Shown: one piece after another, positions 27,678-36,367 of the stretch
How the letters are laid out: each line of letters opens with the position of its first letter
Position numbering within the stretch: the stretch's first letter is position 1
Assembly (NCBI GenBank): GCA_022648165.1
Contig: JALCLX010000006.1
Location: forward strand, 62,001-126,000
Origin: Ancrocorticia sp.
GTDB lineage: Bacteria > Actinomycetota > Actinomycetes > Actinomycetales > Actinomycetaceae
DNA length: 64,000 nucleotides
Reading direction: 5' to 3'
Made by a program: the position numbers and the translations under genes
The notes under the pieces: model-generated
Told to the model about the DNA's origin: nothing
Databases searched by the model: none
What the model saw: the letters and a program-made list of their open reading frames with translations, nothing else

Positions 27678-28158
27678 CCTCTACCTGCACGGATACACGT
27701 CCGGCTGCGGGCTCATTTGTTGGCCCATCCACCACGAAGCTGAGCCTTAATCGTACAGAACACACGGGCAGGCACAATGAAGGACGCACTCGTCGGCGAT
27801 TTGGGTTGAGCATCAAACTGAGGTTACCCAGTCTCATCGGACAGTTGGAACTTAGGCCCCCAGTGGATGACCGGAAAGAACGACGGCTGTCTTGCAAATA
27901 TTGCCGGGCATACATGCGGGGGAATCGAAACCGGAGATTCACTTCCGCCAGATTGCGCAGCACGTTCTCCACTCTGGTGCGAAGCGATCTGCTGCCCGAG
28001 GAATTGGTCGAGGCGGAACTTAGAACGAAAACTCCCCACCGGGAGCGTGGTGACGGGCCGGAAGCGGCGGGGGCTGATCCCCTGGATGCCTTGGCGCCTA
28101 TTGGAAAGCAGCCACCGTCTTGCGATCCACACGCACGCCCGGCGCCTGCCTGCGTTTT
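27678..28158. other. 481-bp stretch without a convincing gene; contains one copy of a 49-bp repeat
   Basis: Open frames here are short, rich in Arg/Ser/Pro and match no family I recognise. The minus-strand frame through 27824-28306 includes TLPVGSFRSKFRLDQF, translated from the direct repeat at 28001-28049, and then runs antisense-like through the PAP2 end. It looks like decayed or mobile-element-associated DNA, but no transposase fragment can be named. Confidence 0.4.
28001..28049 (+). repeat. 49-bp direct repeat, copy 1
   Basis: Begins GAATTGGTCGAGGCGGAACT and ends CTCCCCACCGGGAGCGTG. It is identical to 29020-29068 except for one G/A change. TCTGCTG also precedes both copies a few bases upstream. 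It lies downstream (3' side) of the PAP2 gene. Identity unknown. Confidence 0.85.
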
Positions 28159-28893
28159 CTAGTGGGTCGGAGTGAGGGTATCCGACGATGTTTTCTTTCG
28201 GATGCTCTTCGTGCGCTCCGGTGCGATCTTCGGTTCCATCAGCCACCACAAGAGGAAGCCGACGGCACAGATGCCCAACAAGCCACCCATCGTATCGGAC
28301 AGCCAATGAGCGTTAGCCATGGTGCGTTCGAGCGCCATAGCGAAGACGAGGAAGCCGCTGATAATGCCGCCGATCATGCGGCTTCTTCCATAAGTTGCGA
28401 CGAGGACAATTACGAAGAGCGCTGCCGTGATCGAGGTATGCCCTGAAGGGAAAGAATCGGTACCTGATTCGCCGAACAAGGGGCCACTCAAGTTCTGTAC
28501 AGCGTCTTCTACGGGGCGCTCGCGTTGAATCAGAATCTTGAGAGCGAGGTTCATGACTGTCCCGGAGAACGTGAGAACAATGAAGGAGTAAAGGGCCGTC
28601 CACCACCGGCGCAGTACCAGGAATACGAGGAGGATGAGGCTGGAAAGGACCGTGCTGACAAGCGTCTGACCCATGAATTGGAAGAAAAGGACCACTGGAT
28701 TGCTCTCAAATGATCCAGGATGTTGGCCCACTACACTGCGCCACCAATTATCGATCGCCTGAATGCTGCTGTAGGAGCTGTTGCGCAATGCTGTGATTTG
28801 GGCGGCAAAAAGGATCAGTGCGATAAGTCCCAGAATGAGGATACTGCGTGGCCGCGCCACTGAGGAGGTGTGTGGAGAGCTAGCCGTTGTCAT
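28159..28893 (-). CDS. PAP2-family membrane phosphatase
   Basis: About 244 aa from ATG 28893 (MTTASSPHTSSVARPRSILI); an in-frame ATG at 28929 adds 12 residues and neither has a strong ribosome site. It has six hydrophobic segments and the three phosphatase motifs: KILIQRERPVED, PSGHTSITA and SRMIGGIISG...MANAHWLSDTMGG. Likely substrates are phosphatidic acid, undecaprenyl pyrophosphate or a similar lipid phosphate, with active site outside the membrane. A Lys/Arg/Thr-rich tail ends the protein. It is flanked by a direct repeat on each side and has a palindrome in its leader. Confidence 0.88.
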   Translation of the reverse strand: MTTASSPHTSSVARPRSILILGLIALILFAAQITALRNSSYSSIQAIDNWWRSVVGQHPGSFESNPVVLFFQFMGQTLVSTVLSSLILLVFLVLRRWWTALYSFIVLTFSGTVMNLALKILIQRERPVEDAVQNLSGPLFGESGTDSFPSGHTSITAALFVIVLVATYGRSRMIGGIISGFLVFAMALERTMANAHWLSDTMGGLLGICAVGFLLWWLMEPKIAPERTKSIRKKTSSDTLTPTH

Positions 28894-28931
28894 GGCGATC
28901 CATTCTTCGTTGAAATGGTGATGTGTCATTG

Positions 28932-28959
28932 ACGGTAACTAGCGCCCGCTAGTTACCGT
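28932..28959. promoter_or_regulatory. 28-bp perfect palindrome upstream of PAP2 gene (TetR-type operator candidate)
   Basis: Arms ACGGTAACTAGCG and CGCTAGTTACCGT around CC, no mismatch. It lies 38 bp upstream of the preferred PAP2 start, and TTGACT (a -35-like hexamer) lies just upstream on the minus strand. Size and symmetry fit a TetR-family operator, yet no TetR gene is in the window. Confidence 0.65.
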
Positions 28960-29019
28960 TCAGTCAATCATGGCTCACTCGATGAAATCACGCAAATTGG
29001 TGGGTCTGCTGGTATCCCC

Positions 29020-29068
29020 GAATTGGTCGAGGCGGAACTTAAAACGAAAACTCCCCACCGGGAGCGTG
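29020..29068 (+). repeat. 49-bp direct repeat, copy 2
   Basis: Same orientation as the copy at 28001-28049, one mismatch, 1019 bp away. It ends 21 bp from the 3' end of tRNA-Arg. The tRNA 3' end itself is not part of the repeat, which argues against a simple integrase attachment site. Confidence 0.85.
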
Positions 29069-29089
29069 ATCACCGAGGGGGAGCCTCAG

Positions 29090-29162
29090 CGCGCTCGAAG
29101 GGACTCGAACCCCCAACCTTCTGATCCGTAGTCAGATGCTCTATCCATTGAGCTACGAGCGC
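29090..29162 (-). tRNA. tRNA-Arg (ACG)
   Basis: On the minus strand the acceptor stem GCGCTCG pairs with CGAGCGC. The D arm is AGCTCAATGGATAGAGC, the anticodon arm CTGACTACGGATCAG with anticodon ACG, and the T arm TGGGGGTTCGAGTCCC. CCA is not encoded. The 29163-29363 stretch beyond it holds no visible gene. Confidence 0.96.
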
Positions 29163-29363
29163 AGGACGTTTTAACGACGGCATCCAGCTTACAACTCCCA
29201 GCCCTCCCATAACAAACGCAGCCGCATGGCGCCAGTCACAAGCGCTCGTGAGCATTTCGCTGCCGCGCCATCCGTCCCCATCTATACCGGCAGATCCTTA
29301 CACTTTCGGGCAAAAACTGGCATTTTCTTTAATTACTCGTGAGACTTCACTACACTACATTGC

Positions 29364-30224
29364 ATGAGTGACATGGAAGTTGGAGAAGCCGCATGGCGCG
29401 AGTGGCACGAAGAACGCAATGCCACACTGGCGGCCGATCATGGCTGGCTGAGTCTCATCTCTTTTGACTGGCTTTCTGAAGAACGATCCCGTATATCCCA
29501 TTTCCCGGGACGGTGGTACACGGATGGCACTATCGCAGCGGCATCGTTCCAACACGGAACCTCAACATCGAAGGATTCTTCGGCGGTGCTGAAGAACGGT
29601 GAACCTTTCGCAGGTGAAGCCGTATTCGAGCTCAAAGAAGACGATTCGGACATGAGTTTCTCCTCCGGGACGCGGGTAGCGGAAGTCGTCATGCGCGGCG
29701 GGCGCTACGCTGTCCGCGTGCGAGATTCCTCAGCACCTACCCTCAAGGCCTTCACTGGCGTGTCTGTTTTCCCATACGATCCGCGCGCTATCGTGCCTGC
29801 CACGTTTGAAATGTTTCGCGAGCCAGTCACCGTGATGGGAGAAACGGCACGCAAAGGGGTGCTCACCACCTACAGTCTGGTGGGCGACGTCGTCTTTACC
29901 TACGCCGGTACCGAATGTCGGCTTGCCGTCACTGGCGATCCGTACGAAACGCTCGAGGCCGTGTTTTACGACGCGACAAACGGTACAGAAACTGCCGATT
30001 GGCGCGCTGTGACGATGCCGGGGCCGCAATCTGAGGAGGGAACGGATAACTTCGTGATTGATTTCAACCGAACCCGGAACTTCCCCGCTGCGTATACACC
30101 GTTCGGAACGTGCCCCAAGCCCGTCAAGGGCAATCGCCTCACAGTACCAGTGCGTGCGGGAGAACAACGGCCCGGCCCCTGGATCAACCCAGACCAGGGC
30201 CTATGGATGGACGAGGACCGGTGA
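29364..30224 (+). CDS. DUF1684 family protein
   Basis: 286 aa. The N-terminus (WREWHEERNATLAADHGWLS) and C-terminus (NFVIDFNRTRNFPAAYTPFG) match the DUF1684 family, small cytoplasmic proteins of unknown function common in actinobacteria. The end GPWINPDQGLWMDEDR is also typical. No Shine-Dalgarno sequence is seen; TACACT 12 bases before the ATG could be a -10 for a leaderless transcript. The stop overlaps the next gene (GTGA). Confidence 0.8.
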   Translation: MSDMEVGEAAWREWHEERNATLAADHGWLSLISFDWLSEERSRISHFPGRWYTDGTIAAASFQHGTSTSKDSSAVLKNGEPFAGEAVFELKEDDSDMSFSSGTRVAEVVMRGGRYAVRVRDSSAPTLKAFTGVSVFPYDPRAIVPATFEMFREPVTVMGETARKGVLTTYSLVGDVVFTYAGTECRLAVTGDPYETLEAVFYDATNGTETADWRAVTMPGPQSEEGTDNFVIDFNRTRNFPAAYTPFGTCPKPVKGNRLTVPVRAGEQRPGPWINPDQGLWMDEDR

Positions 30225-30763
30225 GCGCCGAACCAGTGAGCTGGGCGGACGCGCTCGCGCACGCCGCAGAAACGTTCCGTGCAGACGATTCTTCGGAAAA
30301 CCACGTGCGCCTCCGAGTCTCCCTGCCGGCAGCGACACGCCCACCGGATACCGCGCATGCCGCCGTGGAACAGGCCGCCACAACTCAACCCGTTATGGTG
30401 TGGCGGGGTGTTTCTAGTGTCAATGCGGACCGTGTGGTTATCCACGTGGCATCTCCCATCGCGCCAGAAGCCGAATGCGACGTGGTGCGCCTGGCACGCA
30501 TCGCCGACGATCTGCCATATGGCGCGTTGCGGACGTTAGGGGACTTGGTGCACGTGCATGAGACACTGCGTTTGGCGGGGCTCACATTTGGCCTACTCGA
30601 TGCCGTTATTCGCCTTGTCGCGAATGAGGCCGCCCAGCTCGCTTTCGAATCCGCAATTACCGCAAAATCCGGAAGCATTCACGTACCGCGCGAAAGTGCT
30701 GCCCCACAAGCGGGCGCGTCGTACCCGGAAGAAACCACCCCAGGCGAAGGCGCAGGGCGTTGA
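30221..30763 (+). CDS. Hypothetical protein
   Basis: 180 aa from GTG 30221, overlapping the DUF1684 stop by 4 bp. I recognise no domain. The N-terminal third is Ala/Thr/Glu-rich, the middle (VMVWRGVSSVNADRVVIHVA) looks like mixed alpha/beta, and the last 30 residues are polar and probably disordered. There is no signal peptide or membrane segment. Overlapping starts on both sides place it in a three-gene operon with DUF1684 and the next gene. Confidence 0.7.
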   Translation: MSAEPVSWADALAHAAETFRADDSSENHVRLRVSLPAATRPPDTAHAAVEQAATTQPVMVWRGVSSVNADRVVIHVASPIAPEAECDVVRLARIADDLPYGALRTLGDLVHVHETLRLAGLTFGLLDAVIRLVANEAAQLAFESAITAKSGSIHVPRESAAPQAGASYPEETTPGEGAGR

Positions 30764-31185
30764 TGTTCAGGCGCAAGAAGCAACGAGTAATCGGGGACTG
30801 GGCGGCGCTCCAAGATGCGCTCATCGGCCATTTCGATGCGACCGAAAACGGCAGCCACATGGAGATGTGGATCGTGTGGAAGGCGGAGAAGCGAAAGCAG
30901 CGTGTGCGCGCGGCGTATGCGCCAGTCAAAGGACTTGGACCCGTATTGTTCGTAACGGCGCCGATTGGCACACCCAGCCCACAGGCGGTTTCTTTCACGC
31001 TCGCTCAGGCCGCAGGCTTGCTTTCTGGCGGAGTGTGCATTGATCAGGAATACGGGGAACTGGCATTGCGGCTGACGCTCCCGTTTGTCGGCATGCCATT
31101 TGACGAGATCGCCAGTGCTATTCGGCAGCTCGCCGCCAGCGCGGACGAGTTGTCGCTCAAACTCGCGCGGCTCGCAGCGCAATGA
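30763..31185 (+). CDS. Hypothetical protein, small alpha/beta domain
   Basis: 140 aa from ATG 30763, sharing one base with the previous stop (TGATG). The pattern of helix (WAALQDALIGHFDATE), strands (MEMWIVWKAE, GPVLFVTAPIG, GELALRLTLPF) and a C-terminal helix (ASAIRQLAASADELSLKLAR) recalls YbjN or secretion-chaperone-like folds, but I cannot assign a family. Cytoplasmic. Last gene of the operon. Confidence 0.7.
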   Translation: MFRRKKQRVIGDWAALQDALIGHFDATENGSHMEMWIVWKAEKRKQRVRAAYAPVKGLGPVLFVTAPIGTPSPQAVSFTLAQAAGLLSGGVCIDQEYGELALRLTLPFVGMPFDEIASAIRQLAASADELSLKLARLAAQ

Positions 31186-31223
31186 TCCGGCATGCAGTAA
31201 CCAGCTGCAGCGCCTGCGTGGCG

Positions 31224-31886
31224 CTACCGCATCTGTTGTTCGGTCAGATAGGCCAGCACAGCTCTGACACGCCGGTTTTCCTCCCCCGGCTGCATACCGA
31301 GTTTGCTGAACACGTTCGCCACGTGCTTTGAAACGGCGGCGCCGGAAAGGAACAGCTTGTCAGATATTTGCTGATTGGAAAGCCCCTGGGCCATGAGCTC
31401 CAACACCTCGATCTCCCGCGGCGTCAAGTCATCTAGCCGCGAAGAGCGCCCGCGCACCAGCGTGGTGGCGACCTCTGGATCCACAACAACCCCACCGGAA
31501 GCCACCACCTGAAGCGAGCGGATGAAGTCTGCCACGCGCGCCACTCGGTCTTTGAGAAGGTAACCGAGCCCCCCAACGCCTTCCGTGGGAGCGGCTGGTT
31601 CGAATAGCTGCGTAGCATAGGCGGGTGCCACGTATTGGGAGAGCACCATGATGCCGATAGCGGGATGGTGAGCGCGAATATCGACGGCGGCACGCAGCCC
31701 GTCGTCGGTCATGCCCGGTGGCATGCGCACGTCTGTGACAACAACGTCAGGTTCACACGTATCGCACTGCTTTAAGAGCTCTGGGGCGCTTGCAGCTTGC
31801 CCCACGATATCGTGCCCTTGACGTTCAAGCAGGCCTACGAGCCCCGCACGAAAGAGCACCGAATCGTCCGCAACTATCAATTTCAT
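31224..31886 (-). CDS. NarL/LuxR-type response regulator
   Basis: 220 aa. The receiver domain at 1-120 has the phospho-acceptor Asp in DVVVTDVRMPPGMTDDG, and the switch Ser/Thr and Lys in VLSQYV and LKDRV. The LuxR helix-turn-helix at about 150-215 reads LTPREIEVLELMAQGLSNQQ and VSKHVANVFSKLGM. The start overlaps the histidine kinase stop (ATGA). With the divergent ABC exporters 1.1 kb away it probably controls their expression. Confidence 0.95.
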   Translation of the reverse strand: MKLIVADDSVLFRAGLVGLLERQGHDIVGQAASAPELLKQCDTCEPDVVVTDVRMPPGMTDDGLRAAVDIRAHHPAIGIMVLSQYVAPAYATQLFEPAAPTEGVGGLGYLLKDRVARVADFIRSLQVVASGGVVVDPEVATTLVRGRSSRLDDLTPREIEVLELMAQGLSNQQISDKLFLSGAAVSKHVANVFSKLGMQPGEENRRVRAVLAYLTEQQMR

Positions 31887-32908
31887 TCCTGTGTCCTTTG
31901 GTGATTCACGCCAAATTCTCCCTGCCGGAGAAGAAGTGGTATGCGTGCTGTAACCGTGGTTGGCCCACCTGGCGGACTGGTGAGCGTCAGCGAGCCGCCG
32001 AAAGCGGCAAGCCGTTCCCGCATACCGGCCAGCCCGTGGTCTGCCCGTATTGTTGCGCCACCTGGACCATCGTCGACGATTGAAATATGGAGCTGCGCAT
32101 CCGCTGCCAATAGGACGGAAACATGGGCGCCCGGAGCGTGTTTGGCTGCATTCGTGAGCGCCTCGGACACCATGAAATATCCAGCTGCGATAACGCCTTC
32201 TGGCATGTCCGGTAGTCCGTTGGGACAGTGCACGACGACGTCGAGTGGTGACGCCGCCGCCACGTCACGCACCGCCGCCTCCAAACCGAGATCCGAAAGG
32301 ACTTTGGGATGGATACCGGCTACGGTCCGCCGCAGTGCTTTGAGCGCCGCCTCCGAATCATCTTGCGCTTTGGCGAGTAGGCGACGCGCCTGGTTCAACG
32401 TCTGCCGGTCTACGCCCTCGCCCTGAGCAGCAGTTTCCAGCATCAGATCTGCCTCTCCCACGTCCATTGACGCCGTCACCAAGTACTGCTGGGCGCCGTC
32501 GTGCAAATCGCGTTCGATGCGGCGGCGTTCAATTTCGAATGCGGCGACGATTTCGCGGCAAGATTCTGTGAGCTGCTGGACGGCGTCCGGATCACGCAAT
32601 CCACGCATAACGGCAACACGGCGGGCCGCATATCGAATCCGCCGAATGATCACTCCGGGCATACCGAATAATGCCACCACCCACAGCACTATGATCGCCC
32701 ACGCCGCATAGTTGTTGAACCACGGGTTGTACTGTGAGCCCAGTACCGCGGCCACCGGAAGCGCAACGATCAGAATCGCATAAAGAATCAACAGGAGCAC
32801 CGGCGCTGCGATGATTCGGACGATAGCATGTTCTTCCGGGGAAAGATCCCGCGAGCGCAAGTGGCGCTCCGGTTCGCGCCAGCGCACCCACAATCCTCGG
32901 TCAGCCAT
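31883..32908 (-). CDS. Sensor histidine kinase (HisKA_3 type)
   Basis: 341 aa. Two hydrophobic segments lie at about 30-55 (IIAAPVLLLILYAILIVALP) and 65-90, with a very short outside loop, so ligand sensing is probably within the membrane or through a partner. The phospho-acceptor His is in ERRRIERDLHDGAQQYLVTA. The ATPase motifs are LTNAAKHAPGAHVSV, DDGPGG and GLAGMRERL. It is the partner of the adjacent NarL regulator. Confidence 0.95.
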   Translation of the reverse strand: MADRGLWVRWREPERHLRSRDLSPEEHAIVRIIAAPVLLLILYAILIVALPVAAVLGSQYNPWFNNYAAWAIIVLWVVALFGMPGVIIRRIRYAARRVAVMRGLRDPDAVQQLTESCREIVAAFEIERRRIERDLHDGAQQYLVTASMDVGEADLMLETAAQGEGVDRQTLNQARRLLAKAQDDSEAALKALRRTVAGIHPKVLSDLGLEAAVRDVAAASPLDVVVHCPNGLPDMPEGVIAAGYFMVSEALTNAAKHAPGAHVSVLLAADAQLHISIVDDGPGGATIRADHGLAGMRERLAAFGGSLTLTSPPGGPTTVTARIPLLLRQGEFGVNHQRTQE

Positions 32909-33012
32909 GGCCCCATCCTACCGATCTCGTCCCGAAGCACCGCAGTGGTAGAGCTAGGTCTACCTCGATTCGAGGGCTAGCTCTCTGGTCTGTACCCTGC
33001 AATTTCAGTTGA

Positions 33013-33783
33013 ATGAGTGCCATGAGCGAAACCACGAACACAATGACTGCACACCCGAGCGTTGCGCCGCTGCGCCAGATTCCTACGGGATCGGCCATCG
33101 TCTCCCTCCGCAACGTCACAAAGATCTACGGTGAAGGTGCCACGCAAGTGCGCGCACTCAACGGTGGAAGCGTCGATTTCCAAAAGGGACAATTCACGGC
33201 CATTATGGGTCCATCCGGTTCCGGTAAGTCCACCATGATGCATGTACTCGCTGGGCTCGATACCGTAACCTCTGGCAGCATTGCGATTGAAGGCATCGAA
33301 ATCACACAGTTGAACGACAACGATCTCACCCGCGTTCGTCGTGACAGAATCGGCTTCATTTTTCAAAGCTTCAATCTGGTGCCCACGCTGGATGCCAAGG
33401 CGAACATCCTCCTTCCGTTACGTCTGGCCGACCGCCGGGTGGATAAGGCCTGGTTCGATCAAGTTGTCACCGCTCTAGGATTGACAGAGCGCTTAACGCA
33501 TCGCCCGTCGCAGCTTTCTGGCGGGCAGCAGCAGCGCGTTGCGGTAGCGCGAGCCCTCGTTATGCGCCCTGCCGTCATCGTGGCTGACGAACCCACCGGA
33601 AACCTCGATTCGAAAGCGTCGAACGAGGTCCTCACGTTGCTACGCAACGCGGTTGACGGGCTGGGACAGACCGTCATCATGGTGACACATGACGAAGCGT
33701 CAGCGCTGCGCGCAGATCGCATCGTTATGGTTCAAGACGGCCAGATCGTGCGCGATGTCCTCACAAGCGAGGTCGCCCGATGA
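33013..33783 (+). CDS. ABC transporter ATPase (LolD/MacB type)
   Basis: 256 aa. Walker A MGPSGSGKSTMMHVLAG, signature SQLSGGQQQRVAVARAL, Walker B VIVADEPTGNLDSKAS and H-loop MVTHDEAS. ATGs at 33013 and 33022 are both possible, with no clear ribosome site. The stop overlaps the next gene (ATGA). It powers the FtsX-type permease that follows, and is divergent from the histidine kinase. Confidence 0.95.
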   Translation: MSAMSETTNTMTAHPSVAPLRQIPTGSAIVSLRNVTKIYGEGATQVRALNGGSVDFQKGQFTAIMGPSGSGKSTMMHVLAGLDTVTSGSIAIEGIEITQLNDNDLTRVRRDRIGFIFQSFNLVPTLDAKANILLPLRLADRRVDKAWFDQVVTALGLTERLTHRPSQLSGGQQQRVAVARALVMRPAVIVADEPTGNLDSKASNEVLTLLRNAVDGLGQTVIMVTHDEASALRADRIVMVQDGQIVRDVLTSEVAR

Positions 33784-36365
33784 GCAATCCACAACCTGAT
33801 CTGGCGGCAGCAGCGACCACGCGACACAAGGGAGACAGCAAGAAGGCCACACGGCAGCTCCTGCGCGCCAACCTGCGCTCGCACGCACGCCGCTACGTGG
33901 CAACAGGACTCGCCGTCGCCATCTCTGTGGCCTTCGTCGTCGTCGCGTTGGCACTCGGCGCGGGAATGTCCAATGCCACCACCGCCGTCATCCGCGACCA
34001 ATACGAAGGTGCCGCCGAAGTCATCACAGTCGACTGGAACAAAGTACCCACTGACGCTACCGGGGAATCCCAAGCACCGGATCTCCGGGATGTTATACCG
34101 ATACTTGAGCAGACCGAAGGCGTTACATCTGTTGGCCAAACCAGCTACGCCTGGCTCGAAGTGCGCGGCGAGAACCGGATGAACACCAACATCACAATCG
34201 CGAATCCGGATCCGCTGAGCAATCCCACAATAGTGAGCGGATCTCTGCCCCAAACGGCTAATCAAATCGCACTCAGCACGGGTGACGCAGCTCAGCTTGG
34301 AGTGGGTGTTGGTGACACCGTCACGGTAGATGAATCAAGCGGTGACACGAGCACACAGATGACGGTGTCGGGGCTCTGGAAAGACCGTACGACGGCGTCT
34401 TGGGGCGCCGTCGTCACAGCTGAAGGAGCCACACAACTCATATCCAATTACTCCCCCGATTCCCTTCTGGTGGCGGGGGATTCCGCACACCTCTCCAATG
34501 CACAGCAAGATGCGCTTGCACAGACAATCAAATCAGCAATCGGAGATTCGTACAGCGTCCGCACCGCCCACGCGGTAATCGACGAGAACCTCCAGAATAT
34601 GAACATCGGCAACAGTGCTAACCAGGCGATGCTCCTGGTCTTTCCGCTGATTGCCGTGGCTGTGGCGGCGATCGTTGTCTCCACAACATTCCAGATCGTA
34701 CTGCAACAGCGCCGCCGCGAACTCGCTCTGCTGCGGACGCTCGGCGCATCCGTGGGGCAGGTCAGAAGCCTGATCCGGCGCGAAGCTGTGGCCGTTGGAG
34801 CTGTCGCGGCCTTCGTAGGGGTGCTCTTCGGCTACCTTCTGAGCGCAATCGCGTTGAAGCTTACCGGCATTACCGAAACCCTTCTCGAAGGATTTTCAGC
34901 ACAGCGTCCGCTCCAACTTGTGGTGGTCTGGGTGATTGGCACCTTCGTCACCTTCCTCATTGGAATGAGGCCAGCGGCCGGAGTAGCGAGAATCTCACCA
35001 ATCGAAGCTCTGGCCCCCTATGACGAATTCGGAGCGTCAGCACGCAAGAATCATCGCGTGCGCCTCTGGATCGGGATCCTCATCGCAGCGGCGGGCGCAG
35101 CAGGAATGGCCTTCGGTATCCACATGGACGATTCTGGAACCGGATTCTTCGTCGCCTTCTTCTCAGGGCTTGTCTGTTTAGTTGGAGCGCTACTCATTAC
35201 GTCTGTTCTGCTACCACGGCTCACGTTTGCCCTGGGTATGCCATTCCGCGGCGTCGTCGCGAAAATTGCAAAAGCGAACACCCTGCGTAACCCGGACCGC
35301 ACCGCCTCAACGGGTACGGCCATCGTCATTGGCGTTACGCTCATTACCACAATGCTGGTGGCAGCAGGATCCATGCGGGCAACACTCTTCAGCGAAGTTG
35401 ACAGTTCGCGGCCGTTTGACCTGGTGGTTCAGGACAAATCGAGCGCATTATCGCGCGATATCGTGAGCCGAATCCGGGATATTGACGGCGTTGCAGCCAC
35501 AGAAGAAGTATCCATTGGACGGGCGCTAGCGAATACAGACGGCTCTCTGAGTTTCACCGATCAGGATGCAGACGCATCGCTGACTGTGATCGGCGAACCG
35601 GATCTCAATTCGGTGGCACACTCCACAGTCCCAGTGATGAGCGACGACGCGCTGCGTTACAATCCCGAGGATCCTTCGGTTGCCGGGATAATCACGGGAG
35701 ATACCGTGAAACTCTGCTCCACAGCGGGTGAATGCCGCACGCTCACAGCGCAGGAAGACACTCGCCTGAACGCGGGCCAGGTGGTTGTCTCCAGCTCCAC
35801 GCTGGAGAGCCTCGATCCCAACCGCACATTGGGTGAGCTCTACGTCAAACTGTCGGACAACGCAGACGCAACTACCGTGCAAAGCGACATTCTCTCCATT
35901 AATCAGGACCTGGATGTCAGTGGCGCCGCAGCCGAACGCGCGCTCTACACCCAGATCATCAACACCATGCTTGCTGTGGTTATCGGGCTGTTGGCAGTGT
36001 CCGTGCTCGTCGCACTGGTCGGAGTAGCCAACACGTTGTCGCTGTCCGTCGCCGAACGCACACGCGAAAACGGGCTACTGCGTGCGCTCGGCTTCACGAA
36101 GAAACAGATGCAGCGAATGCTCGCCGCCGAATCACTCTACATCGCACTCTCCGGTGCGATCGTAGGCCTGGGCCTGGGAATACTCTTCGGCTGGGTTGGC
36201 GTGCTTGCGATGCCGCTAGAAGTCTCCCACACTATCATTGTGATTCCATGGATACAGATCATCGGCGTTATAGCAGTGGCAATTGTCTCCGCACTGCTCG
36301 CCGCCTGGTGGCCAGGCAGGAAGGCCGCCCGAACGTCTCCCGTTGAAGCACTCGCAACAGAGTAA
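33780..36365 (+). CDS. FtsX-type ABC permease, large (two FtsX modules)
   Basis: 861 aa. The N-terminal membrane segment near 45 is followed by an extracytoplasmic MacB-like core (~75-280), three helices with an FtsX module (~290-420), two further helices, a second outside domain (~540-735) and a final FtsX module (~740-855). The end PGRKAARTSPVEALATE is classic. It does mechanotransmission-type export, often linked to peptide antibiotic resistance or envelope lipoproteins. Cargo is unknown. Confidence 0.93.
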   Translation: MSNPQPDLAAAATTRHKGDSKKATRQLLRANLRSHARRYVATGLAVAISVAFVVVALALGAGMSNATTAVIRDQYEGAAEVITVDWNKVPTDATGESQAPDLRDVIPILEQTEGVTSVGQTSYAWLEVRGENRMNTNITIANPDPLSNPTIVSGSLPQTANQIALSTGDAAQLGVGVGDTVTVDESSGDTSTQMTVSGLWKDRTTASWGAVVTAEGATQLISNYSPDSLLVAGDSAHLSNAQQDALAQTIKSAIGDSYSVRTAHAVIDENLQNMNIGNSANQAMLLVFPLIAVAVAAIVVSTTFQIVLQQRRRELALLRTLGASVGQVRSLIRREAVAVGAVAAFVGVLFGYLLSAIALKLTGITETLLEGFSAQRPLQLVVVWVIGTFVTFLIGMRPAAGVARISPIEALAPYDEFGASARKNHRVRLWIGILIAAAGAAGMAFGIHMDDSGTGFFVAFFSGLVCLVGALLITSVLLPRLTFALGMPFRGVVAKIAKANTLRNPDRTASTGTAIVIGVTLITTMLVAAGSMRATLFSEVDSSRPFDLVVQDKSSALSRDIVSRIRDIDGVAATEEVSIGRALANTDGSLSFTDQDADASLTVIGEPDLNSVAHSTVPVMSDDALRYNPEDPSVAGIITGDTVKLCSTAGECRTLTAQEDTRLNAGQVVVSSSTLESLDPNRTLGELYVKLSDNADATTVQSDILSINQDLDVSGAAAERALYTQIINTMLAVVIGLLAVSVLVALVGVANTLSLSVAERTRENGLLRALGFTKKQMQRMLAAESLYIALSGAIVGLGLGILFGWVGVLAMPLEVSHTIIVIPWIQIIGVIAVAIVSALLAAWWPGRKAARTSPVEALATE

Positions 36366-36367
36366 CA

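Noticed and set aside
27824-28306. 160-aa minus-strand frame through the repeat at 28001
   Set aside because: Contains the direct repeat and antisense-like PAP2 end; no recognisable transposase or other domain, so treated as non-coding.
28001-29068. Direct repeats as integrase attachment sites (attL/attR)
   Set aside because: Neither copy contains the tRNA-Arg 3' end and there is no integrase between or beside them.
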